Assembly (NCBI GenBank): GCA_024278015.1
Contig: JAJRUC010000002.1
Span: 1-6,952 of the forward strand
DNA length: 6,952 bases
Direction of reading: 5' to 3'
DNA from: Chloroflexota bacterium
Lineage (GTDB): Bacteria > Chloroflexota > Anaerolineae > 4572-78
Part shown: positions 1-5,185 of the stretch, piece by piece
Position numbering within the stretch: the first letter of the stretch is position 1
Layout of the letters: every line of letters begins with the position of its first letter
Translations under genes and position numbers: made by a program
The notes under the pieces: generated by a model
Told to the model about the DNA's origin: nothing
The model's database searches: none
Seen by the model: only the letters and a program-made list of their open reading frames with translations

Positions 1-467
1 AGCGAGACGTATTCGGCGTAGGCGCTGCGCACGAAAATTTCGACCAGATGGAAGGGGGCGAACATATACGCCAGCCCGGCAATCAGCGCGGCATTTGCGC
101 CGAAGAGCCGCCGCACGAAACCGTACATCCCTGCGCCCGCGCCGATGGTTGCCAAAATGTAGACGGTTTTCACCGACCAGACCATATTCACGCCCGGCAG
201 GTGGATGATTTCGGCGGCGTAAATGGCGAGCGGGGCGTACAGGTTGAAGAGCGGATAACCGTACCCGAAGGCGAAATCGGGACTCCAGCGGGGCCAGAGG
301 AAGCCGTCGCGCAGGGTTTGGTCAAATTCCACCAGATAGAAAATACTGTGCCGCGCATCGTGCGCCTGAAAAAAGTACGCCGGATGCAGCAGCGGCGCCC
401 ACGCGAACAGGGAGAGCGCCAGCAGAATATAAAATTGCGAATCGAGCTTTGAAAGAAATCGTTTCAT
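1..467 (-). CDS. Polytopic membrane protein, PTPS-related/YfhO-like (N-terminal 155 aa, partial)
   Basis: The gene reads leftward from an ATG at 467-465 and is open to the window edge, so only the first 155 residues are visible. The protein starts with a short basic segment (MKRFLSK), then a hydrophobic helix at about residues 12-30. A loop follows with an acidic/His motif (AHDARHSIFY, 35-44) and a very recognisable stretch around residues 58-80 (WPRWSPDFAFGYGYPLFNLY). Further hydrophobic helices lie at about 100-118 and 124-142. This arrangement, and especially the P-R-W-x-P-D plus GYGYPLFN signature, resembles the large membrane proteins annotated as 6-pyruvoyl-tetrahydropterin synthase-related (PF10131) and YfhO, which are thought to share the GT-C glycosyltransferase fold. 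A role in moving sugars onto lipids or envelope polymers is inferred only. A purine-rich GGGAGGGGG lies about 12 nt upstream of the ATG and may act as ribosome binding site, although it belongs to the adjacent G/C-tract repeat. Confidence 0.75.
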   Translation of the reverse strand, partial: MKRFLSKLDSQFYILLALSLFAWAPLLHPAYFFQAHDARHSIFYLVEFDQTLRDGFLWPRWSPDFAFGYGYPLFNLYAPLAIYAAEIIHLPGVNMVWSVKTVYILATIGAGAGMYGFVRRLFGANAALIAGLAYMFAPFHLVEIFVRSAYAEYVS

Positions 468-479
468 TTGGTTTTGAAA

Positions 480-575
480 CCCCCTCCCTGTCCACCTGTG
501 CCCCGAACGGGGTATCCCCCTGCCAGGGGGAGGGGAGATTTCCCCCCTCAGAGAGGGGGGAATAAAAGGGGGGAG
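480..575. repeat. G/C-tract hairpin repeat
   Basis: Several short perfect inverted repeats follow each other: CCCCGAACGGGG at 501-512, CCCCCT/AGGGGG arms around a GCC loop at 516-530, and TCCCCCCTC/GAGGGGGGA around AGA at 541-561 (9-bp stem). An outer pair, CCCCCT at 480-485 and AGGGGG at 567-572, could close the whole block. Nothing here looks coding. Translations of such blocks recur as spurious protein tails in draft genomes, which suggests a dispersed element rather than a unique regulatory site. Copy number in this genome cannot be judged from one window. Confidence 0.6.
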
Positions 576-597
576 TAATCTCCAAATCCATGAATAT

Positions 598-684
598 GTC
601 ATTGCGAGGCGCGTTTTTGGCGCCGAAGCAATCCCCGCTCGCAAACATAGATTGCTTCGCTTCGCTCGCTCTGCTCGCAATGAC
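598..684. repeat. Dispersed palindromic repeat of the ATTGCGAG...CGCAATGAC type
   Basis: The ends are perfect 11-bp inverted repeats, GTCATTGCGAG at 598-608 and CTCGCAATGAC at 674-684. Nested inside is a second perfect 10-bp pair, CGAAGCAATC at 624-633 and GATTGCTTCG at 650-659, around a 16-nt loop. The right arm also contains small tandem steps (CTTCG, CTCG/CTGCTCG). This architecture matches a short non-autonomous repeat seen between genes in many bacterial genomes. It has no coding capacity and no transposase is present here. RNA from either strand would fold into a long hairpin, so it could also act as a transcript-end or stability element. Confidence 0.75.
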
Positions 685-766
685 AAACCCCCTGAAATAC
701 CAAAGAGCCGTTTTTCTTTTCATGCGGTAGAAACGGCGTGCGAATACTTCTGTGCGGACACAATTT

Positions 767-847
767 GCCTTGAACTCAGGTTCAGGCGCATGGGTTAAGC
801 TGCTTTAAGGCGGCTTTGGCTTTCAGCCCTGAAATTTATTTCGGGGC
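767..847. repeat. Composite element of three consecutive hairpins
   Basis: Three stem-loops follow each other closely. The first (767-787) pairs GCCTTGAAC with GTTCAGGC around TCAG, with one bulged T. The second (797-816) pairs AAGCTGC with GCGGCTT around TTTAAG, with one G-T pair. The third (826-847) pairs GCCCTGAAA with TTTCGGGGC around a TTTA tetraloop, 9 pairs including one G-T. The conserved-looking order of stems, with G-T pairs and a bulge kept inside otherwise perfect arms, suggests a structured dispersed repeat (REP/MITE-like) rather than chance. There is no T-run after it on either strand, so it is not a simple terminator. Origin and mobility are inferred. Confidence 0.55.
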
Positions 848-849
848 GG

Positions 850-1190
850 GGCGACTCTGGCAAAAGCCGTAAAAATTCGCGGCGGATGTTCGGCAAGGCA
901 ACCGCTTACGAGTGATAACCGTCGGGTCTATCATTGCACAAAACAGGGATTACGGCAACTTTACCCGGAACGATTGACCGGCAATCAGGCCCGTCATCCG
1001 ACACACTTTAACGGGGAGATGACCGGAATAGTGCAGGGCAAACCCGGCGTTTAATCGTGACAAAAAAATTGTGGCAGTTATATGCAGTCATACCTCATTG
1101 CAAAGGCTTGCGCCTGAGCCGTTATTTGCTAAAAAAACGCGACCGGTTTGACTTCAGGCAGGGGCGGTGATACGATGACGCTTGTTCGAT
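850..1190. other. Unassigned non-coding stretch upstream of the P5C dehydrogenase gene
   Basis: About 340 bases contain no ORF with recognisable protein features and no RNA family I can name. A possible promoter for the downstream gene is GTGACA at 1057-1062 and TATATG at 1079-1084 (16-bp spacing). It would give a leader of about 155 nt before the ATG at 1249. An alternative is TTGCAA at 1098-1103 with a poor -10. The leader holds a small stem (AGGC/GCCT, 1104-1115). It could be a long leader, a decayed gene or an unknown small RNA; the sequence alone does not decide. Confidence 0.3.
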
Positions 1191-1236
1191 TTTGCAGATT
1201 CCCTGGGTTAATTTTAAAAAGAGAGTTGTTTTGACG

Positions 1237-1242
1237 AGGAGG
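1237..1242 (+). promoter_or_regulatory. Ribosome binding site of the P5C dehydrogenase gene
   Basis: A perfect AGGAGG lies 6 nt before ATG 1249. It decides the start against the longer in-frame TTG opening at 1192, which would add 19 residues not resembling the family N-terminus. Confidence 0.85.
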
Positions 1243-1248
1243 AAGTTA

Positions 1249-2880
1249 ATGTCTAATGCGCAATTTCAGGTGCCGAAACCCTATAACGAGCCGGTGCTGG
1301 CCTATCGACCCGGCAGCCTGGAACGGGCAGAGGTTAAGGCCAAACTGGCCGAGTTGCAGTCACAGGAAATTGAAGTGCCGTTGATTATCGGCGGGCAAGA
1401 GGTGCGCACCGGCAATGTGGCCGACATGTATGCGCCCCACGACCACAGCCTGAAGCTGGGGGTATACCACAAAGCGGGCGAAAAGGAAGTGAAAATGGCT
1501 ATCGGAGCCGCCCTTGATGCCTGGCAAAGCTGGTCTCGTTTGCCGTGGGAGCAGCGGGTTTCGGTCTTTTTGAAGGCCGCCGAATTGCTGGCCGGCCCGT
1601 GGCGGGCCACCCTCAACGCCGCCACCATGCTGGGGCAATCGAAGACCATCTTCCAGGCCGAAATTGACGCCGCTTGCGAGGTTATTGATTTTTGGCGATT
1701 TAACGCCTATTATATGACCCGATTGATGGCCGACCAGCCCATTTCTTCAGAGGGCATCTGGAACCGGGTGGAATATCGCCCTCTGGAAGGCTTTGTTTTT
1801 GCCGTAACGCCCTTCAACTTCACCTCAATTGCCGCCAACCTGCCCACTGCCCCGGCTATGGTGGGCAACGTGGTGCTGTGGAAGCCCGCCTCCAGCGCGG
1901 TTTACGCCGCCCATTATGTGTATCAATTGCTCAAGGCCGCCGGCCTGCCCGACGGCGTGGTGAACTTTATTCCCGGCTCCGGGGCGCAGGTCGGCAACCC
2001 GGTGATGGCCGGCCCGGATATGGCCGGCATCCACTTTACCGGCTCTACCGCCGTCTTCCAGTCGATGTGGAAAACGGTGGGCGAGACCATTCAGGACAAG
2101 AAGTACTATCCGCGTATTGTGGGCGAGACGGGGGGCAAGGACTTTATCTTTGCCCACAACTCCGCCGATGTGGATGAGCTGGTCACGGCCACCATTCGCG
2201 GCGCGTTTGAGTATCAGGGCCAAAAATGCTCGGCGGCTTCACGCATGTACGTGCCGGCTTCCATCTGGCCGCAGTTCAAGGAAAAATACACCGCACAGGT
2301 CAGCCAAATTCCTGTGGGCGTACCCGATGATTTTCGCAATTTCCTCGCCGCTATCATCGACAAGGGCGCGTTTGACACCATCACCGATTACATCGATTAC
2401 GCCATCGAATCAAACGAACACGAAGTGATTACCGGCGGTCACTACGATGACAGCAAAGGCTATTTCATTGAACCGACCACCGTTGTCACCACCAATCCCC
2501 ATTCAAAATTAATGGAAGAGGAAATCTTCGGGCCGGTGATGACCATCTTTGTGTACGATGATGACAAACTGGAAGAAACGCTGGCAGCGTGCAACAGCAC
2601 CTCGCCTTACGCCTTGACGGGCGCGATATTCGGCAAAGACCGAAACGTCATTTCTTATATGACCGATTATCTGCGAGACGCCGCCGGAAACTTTTACATC
2701 AACGATAAACCGACCGGCGCCGTGGTTGGGCAGCAGCCGTTTGGCGGGGGCCGCGCCTCCGGCACCAACGATAAAGCGGGCAGCGCCATAAATCTGTTGC
2801 GCTGGATGACCGTGCGCTCTATAAAAGAAACGCTGGTGCCGGCCACCGACTGGCGATATCCGTTTATGGACGCTGAATAG
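1249..2880 (+). CDS. pruA: L-glutamate gamma-semialdehyde (1-pyrroline-5-carboxylate) dehydrogenase
   Basis: A complete 543-residue ALDH4-type enzyme that oxidises glutamate semialdehyde, the open form of P5C, to glutamate with NAD+. This is the second step of proline degradation, in the cytoplasm. Visible aldehyde dehydrogenase landmarks are the TPFNFT motif with the oxyanion-hole Asn190, WKPAS with Lys212, FTGST (264-268) of the cofactor site, the general-base Glu293 in GETGGK, the nucleophile Cys327 in EYQGQKCSA, and EEIFGP (424-429). EYQGQKCSA and the N-terminal NEPVLAYRPGS segment are typical of single-domain P5C dehydrogenases such as human ALDH4A1, and the length fits that family. It is not the PutA fusion, since no proline dehydrogenase domain is attached or adjacent. 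The start is set by AGGAGG at 1237-1242, 6 nt before ATG; an in-frame TTG at 1192 has no comparable site. The gene appears monocistronic. The symbol pruA is used for such stand-alone enzymes; rocA is also used. Confidence 0.95.
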   Translation: MSNAQFQVPKPYNEPVLAYRPGSLERAEVKAKLAELQSQEIEVPLIIGGQEVRTGNVADMYAPHDHSLKLGVYHKAGEKEVKMAIGAALDAWQSWSRLPWEQRVSVFLKAAELLAGPWRATLNAATMLGQSKTIFQAEIDAACEVIDFWRFNAYYMTRLMADQPISSEGIWNRVEYRPLEGFVFAVTPFNFTSIAANLPTAPAMVGNVVLWKPASSAVYAAHYVYQLLKAAGLPDGVVNFIPGSGAQVGNPVMAGPDMAGIHFTGSTAVFQSMWKTVGETIQDKKYYPRIVGETGGKDFIFAHNSADVDELVTATIRGAFEYQGQKCSAASRMYVPASIWPQFKEKYTAQVSQIPVGVPDDFRNFLAAIIDKGAFDTITDYIDYAIESNEHEVITGGHYDDSKGYFIEPTTVVTTNPHSKLMEEEIFGPVMTIFVYDDDKLEETLAACNSTSPYALTGAIFGKDRNVISYMTDYLRDAAGNFYINDKPTGAVVGQQPFGGGRASGTNDKAGSAINLLRWMTVRSIKETLVPATDWRYPFMDAE

Positions 2881-2910
2881 GCCGGGTTTCTGCGCCTGAA
2901 AACAGTTTGC

Positions 2911-2946
2911 AAAAAAACGCAGGGACGCAATGCGTTGCGCCCCTGC
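2911..2946 (-). terminator. Rho-independent terminator of the minus-strand genes, in a convergent gap
   Basis: Arms GCAGGGACGCAA (2919-2930) and TTGCGCCCCTGC (2935-2946) pair over 12 positions with one A-C mismatch around a TGCG loop. On the minus strand the stem starts about 20 nt after the stop codon of the S4-domain gene and is followed by seven T (complement of 2911-2917). That is the classic terminator order. On the plus strand the stem lies 38 nt after the P5C dehydrogenase stop but has no T-run behind it, so it is at most a weak stop for that gene. The stem sequence (GGGACGCAATGCGTTGCGCC core) resembles a short dispersed palindrome. Confidence 0.75.
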
Positions 2947-2966
2947 CACGTTGCCGGTGTTGCGGT

Positions 2967-3194
2967 TTATTCCAGCCCGACTTCAAGCACCAGACCCTGC
3001 ACTTCTATCACATCGCCGGGCGAGAGTTGTTTTTTGCGGCGCGTTTCTGTTACGCCGTTAAGTTTCACCTCGCCGCCCTGAATAAGGATTTTGGCCTGCC
3101 CGCCGGTGCTGACGACGTTAGCCAGTTTCAAAAACTGTTCAAGACGAATAACGGGGGGATGCGGTTTTTGCAAGGACGATTTTTGCGAGGACAC
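2967..3194 (-). CDS. Small S4-domain RNA-binding protein (YbcJ/S4_2 type)
   Basis: A 75-residue protein made almost entirely of one S4 RNA-binding domain (about residues 15-70). The family pattern is clear: IRLEQFLKLANVVSTGGQAK, then IQGGEVKLNG, then ETRRKKQLSPGDVI. S4 domains bind structured RNA, usually rRNA; stand-alone members of the YbcJ group (S4_2) lack a catalytic domain, and their exact target is uncertain. Two in-frame GTG codons compete as start (3200 and 3194). The AGGAG at 3202-3206 is only 1 nt from the first but 7 nt from the second, so the second is chosen. The gene begins 20 nt after the end of the helicase reading frame and is probably co-transcribed with it, since no promoter is visible between them. 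The terminator at 2911-2946 closes the unit. Confidence 0.85.
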   Translation of the reverse strand: MSSQKSSLQKPHPPVIRLEQFLKLANVVSTGGQAKILIQGGEVKLNGVTETRRKKQLSPGDVIEVQGLVLEVGLE

Positions 3195-3201
3195 GGGCAC
3201 G

Positions 3202-3206
3202 CTCCT
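3202..3206 (-). promoter_or_regulatory. Ribosome binding site of the S4-domain gene
   Basis: AGGAG on the minus strand, 7 nt before GTG 3194 and only 1 nt before GTG 3200. The spacing favours the downstream GTG as the real start. Confidence 0.65.
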
Positions 3207-3214
3207 GAACGGGA

Positions 3215-3454
3215 TTACTCAACGATGATTTTTTCGTCGATGAGTTTTTGCTCTACGATACTGCCTTTGGGGTTGAAGGCAAAATACTGGGCCCGAAGTT
3301 GAAACTCGATGTCTATCATGGCCCGTCCGGCGCGATTTTTTTCGACGGTAAAGACAACCCAATCCCGATAGGCTTCACTTTTGTAGGGATTGTAGGCGAT
3401 ATGGTCCTTGGATAAAATCTGAAACTTGTTGTTCATGATAATGGCGATGTCACA
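3215..3454 (-). pseudogene. Cut-off C-terminal part of the DnaB-like helicase, in frame after the TAA
   Basis: Directly after the stop at 3457-3455 the same frame continues CDIAIIMNNKFQ and runs 79 codons to TAA at 3217-3215. The segment has the features of the DnaB C-terminal end. CDIAIIMNN corresponds to the ADLIMFIYR-type strand, and WVVFTVEKNRAGRAMIDIEF corresponds to the IIIGKQRNGPIGTVRLTF-type strand that carries the KxR arginine finger. It ends with an aromatic strand (AQYFAFN) and a short tail. An internal ATG at 3436 would give a 73-residue peptide, but no ribosome binding site precedes it and it would be a partial fold. So this is best read as the rest of the same gene, not an independent one. 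Whole gene 3215-4309 would encode 364 residues. Confidence 0.75.
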
Positions 3455-4309
3455 TTAGTAATCCAGGGCGGAACTGCCGCGCAGGTGGAACATGTGCAGG
3501 CGACGGGCCTTCAGACCCTCCCGCTCGGCGGCCACAATAGCCACCACAGGGATGTTCATGGTCATGGCAATATCTTTCAGCCCTTCAACAATGATGGTGA
3601 CTTTTTCGCCTTCGCTGGTGGCCCGTTCCGGGTAAATAGCCAGTTTTTGCAAATAGTCAACAAACAGCACCAGTTTGCCGCCGGTGGCGTCGGCCATTCT
3701 TTGCACCATTTCCCGCAGCGCATTGAGCGTTGTCACCGCCGGACTGGCTTTCATCATAATCAATCTGTCGGCGTAGCTGTTGATGCGTTCAATGGCTTTG
3801 GCGGTTTTGGGGTTGCCGGAAAGAATCTGGTGCAGCCCCACCTGCCCTTCGTTGCGCACCCATTCTCTGGCGCGGGCGCTAACCACAATGTTGTGCAGGT
3901 CTTTCAGCCGCACCCCGGTGCCGACCACCTCTTTGGTGGGGTCGATGCTCTCCATACAAACCAGCCGGTTCAGCAGATGGACTTCGTTGTGTTCAAAAGA
4001 GACATAAAATGCGTAAGTGGCTTCGTTGAGGGCCAGATTGCGGGCCATTTGCAAGGCGCAGATGGTTTTGCCGATGCCCTGCCGGCCGCCCAAAAGCACC
4101 AGTTCGGTTTTTCGCAGGCCGCCCCCAATCATGCGGTCAATCTGGTTAAAGCCGGTGGGGACGGGCAGGTACTCGTCCAACTCGCCTTGAACCACCTTCT
4201 GGTCGGCCTCACGAAGGATTTGTTTCAGGCTGCGGGGCGTATAACCGCTACGGGCGGTATTTTTTCTGGATACGGCTGAACGGGAATTTACGGTTGCCAT
4301 GTTGAGCAT
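3455..4309 (-). CDS. DnaB-like helicase ATPase domain, ended early by an in-frame TAA
   Basis: This 284-residue reading frame is the ATPase core of a DnaB-family replicative-type helicase without the N-terminal primase-binding domain. It has a short basic N-terminus (1-25), a linker segment (LKQILREADQ, 28-37), and PTGFNQIDRMIGGGL leading into the Walker A motif GRQGIGKT (75-82). YVSFEHN carries the catalytic-type Glu106, and the Walker B is LVLFVDYLQKL (Asp218). The H3 region reads VVAIVAAERE where classic DnaB has ALSQLNR, so the sensor Gln is absent. The frame stops at DY-TAA just after LRGSSAL, well before the expected C-terminus. The next 79 codons in the same frame hold the missing part. 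Without them the protein lacks the arginine-finger strand and should not work as a ring ATPase. The start may be ATG 4309 or ATG 4300; the AGAGAAG before them fits neither ideally. A strong promoter lies 25-50 nt upstream. Confidence 0.8.
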   Translation of the reverse strand: MLNMATVNSRSAVSRKNTARSGYTPRSLKQILREADQKVVQGELDEYLPVPTGFNQIDRMIGGGLRKTELVLLGGRQGIGKTICALQMARNLALNEATYAFYVSFEHNEVHLLNRLVCMESIDPTKEVVGTGVRLKDLHNIVVSARAREWVRNEGQVGLHQILSGNPKTAKAIERINSYADRLIMMKASPAVTTLNALREMVQRMADATGGKLVLFVDYLQKLAIYPERATSEGEKVTIIVEGLKDIAMTMNIPVVAIVAAEREGLKARRLHMFHLRGSSALDY

Positions 4310-4333
4310 CTTCTCTGCTGAATGATTGATAAA

Positions 4334-4361
4334 ATTATACCAGATTGCCCGGATAACACAA
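4334..4361 (-). promoter_or_regulatory. Extended -10 promoter of the helicase gene
   Basis: On the minus strand TGGTATAAT (TATAAT = 4339-4334) forms a perfect extended -10. TTGTGT at 4361-4356 sits 16 bp upstream as a weak -35. Transcription would start near 4327, giving an 18-27 nt leader. The -35 lies in the loop of a small inverted repeat (GCCCG 4347-4351 / CGGGC 4363-4367), which could be an operator or chance. Confidence 0.6.
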
Positions 4362-4393
4362 TCGGGCCGTGAACCTGTCTGCTGAAGGGCGGT

Positions 4394-5116
4394 TTAAACG
4401 GCGGGGCTATGCCCTCGTTTAATGTCCATCTCGCGGCGCAGGTCGCCAAACGCTTCCTCAAACATCGGATACATGAGCCAGGCATTGGCCAGGCCAAATA
4501 TCGCGCCGGTGATGCTCCTGAGCTGCCAGTTGCTTAAACGGGTGCCGGTGATTTGCACATAATACATCGCCAACGGAAAACAAATCACAAACAAATAATA
4601 CTGCCGGTGTTTGACCCCTTTGGAAACCATAACGGCCGTCAGCCCCAGCCAGACCGCCACGGCAAAGCCGGTCAGCGCCCAGGCGGGCAGGGCTTCGTAC
4701 AGGGGGCCGACCAACTGGGTGCCGCCGTCAAGGCCAATGGGGATGAGAGCCAAAATCCACCAGTGAAAAGGCAACGCCCGGAGTCTGTTTCGCCCCGGAC
4801 GGAAGACCAGACCGCCGATAAAAAACGCGCCCCAAATGGCCGTATCCCGGTGGCAAAATGCGGCCTGATGCCCCAAAATAAAGTACGAGCGCGACGGCAA
4901 CTGGTGGCAGGTCAGTTTATAGGCGGTGTAGATGACGTGTGCCGGCGCGTTGTAGCCGTAGCGCATCAAAACCGGGGCCAAATACGGCAATCCCACAAAG
5001 ATGCCGGTAAAAATATTGACCACAATCAACCAGTGTCGGGCAAACCACGCCGTCTGCCGGTTGACCCATCCCGCCGGCCCCGCTTCAATTGCAAGTGTTG
5101 TTTCATCTTGAGTCAT
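4394..5116 (-). CDS. DUF2085 family membrane protein
   Basis: A 240-residue integral membrane protein of unknown function. A polar N-terminus (1-27) is followed by a helix at about 28-50. A conserved loop carries Cys70-His-Gln (KLTCHQLPSRSYFILG, 67-82) and Cys88-His-Arg-Asp. Further helices lie at about 92-105, 115-133 (HWWILALIPIGLDGGTQ, with the acidic GLDGG turn), 144-163 and 168-188, before an amphipathic segment and a charged tail. The CHQ...C-H-R pair of motifs followed by P-x-GLDGG-TQL is the hallmark of DUF2085 (PF09858). The paired Cys/His residues suggest metal or redox binding, but no function is established. The start is the ATG at 5116-5114, preceded by AAAGGGG (5131-5125) at 8 nt. 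Longer in-frame starts at 5185 (GTG) and 5161 (ATG) lie upstream of or inside the promoter -10 element, so they cannot be on that transcript. It is transcribed toward the helicase gene, 84 nt away. Confidence 0.8.
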   Translation of the reverse strand: MTQDETTLAIEAGPAGWVNRQTAWFARHWLIVVNIFTGIFVGLPYLAPVLMRYGYNAPAHVIYTAYKLTCHQLPSRSYFILGHQAAFCHRDTAIWGAFFIGGLVFRPGRNRLRALPFHWWILALIPIGLDGGTQLVGPLYEALPAWALTGFAVAVWLGLTAVMVSKGVKHRQYYLFVICFPLAMYYVQITGTRLSNWQLRSITGAIFGLANAWLMYPMFEEAFGDLRREMDIKRGHSPAV

Positions 5117-5159
5117 AGCTGTATCCCCTTTGCCAACCTTTTCTTCATCTGTAGCTGTC

Positions 5160-5168
5160 ATTATACCA
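5160..5168 (-). promoter_or_regulatory. Extended -10 element of the DUF2085 gene
   Basis: TGGTATAAT on the minus strand is a perfect extended -10, identical over nine bases to that of the helicase gene. The -35 region is weak (TGGTGA at 16 bp). Transcription would start near 5153, giving a leader of about 37 nt that contains the AAAGGGG ribosome binding site. Confidence 0.55.
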
Positions 5169-5185
5169 AAAGTTATTCTGTTCAC

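Noticed and set aside
48..452. Plus-strand ORF of 134 codons
   Set aside because: It is antisense to the membrane-protein gene, low in hydrophobic order and rich in Arg/Gln/Glu, and shows no family motif. The minus frame has a clear signature.
322..723. Minus-strand ORF of 133 codons across the repeat region
   Set aside because: Its translation is mostly the two hairpin repeats and the start of the membrane-protein gene in another frame. Segments such as ASRASEAKQS and GNLPSPWQGD are typical spurious products of such repeats.
480..850. CRISPR array
   Set aside because: The repeats are of different sequence, palindromic and not regularly spaced, and no cas gene is present.
1192..1248. N-terminal extension of P5C dehydrogenase from a TTG
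   Set aside because: There is no ribosome binding site for it, the residues do not resemble the family, and AGGAGG marks ATG 1249.
3215..3436. Independent 73-residue gene starting at ATG 3436
   Set aside because: There is no ribosome binding site, it is in frame with the helicase, and its content is the DnaB C-terminal strand with the KxR motif. It is the rest of the interrupted gene.
3455..3457. The TAA as a recoded sense codon
   Set aside because: The other genes here with visible stops, including the S4 gene, end in TAA or TAG in the normal way. There is no obvious recoding structure. A mutation or an error is simpler.
3485..4279. Plus-strand ORF of 264 codons
   Set aside because: It lies fully antisense to the helicase, which has intact Walker motifs. 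The His/Gln/Gly-rich translation is a codon-bias shadow.
4347..4367. Terminator after the DUF2085 gene
   Set aside because: The stem is only 5 bp with an 11-nt loop and has no T-run behind it. It overlaps the helicase promoter and is at best a possible operator.
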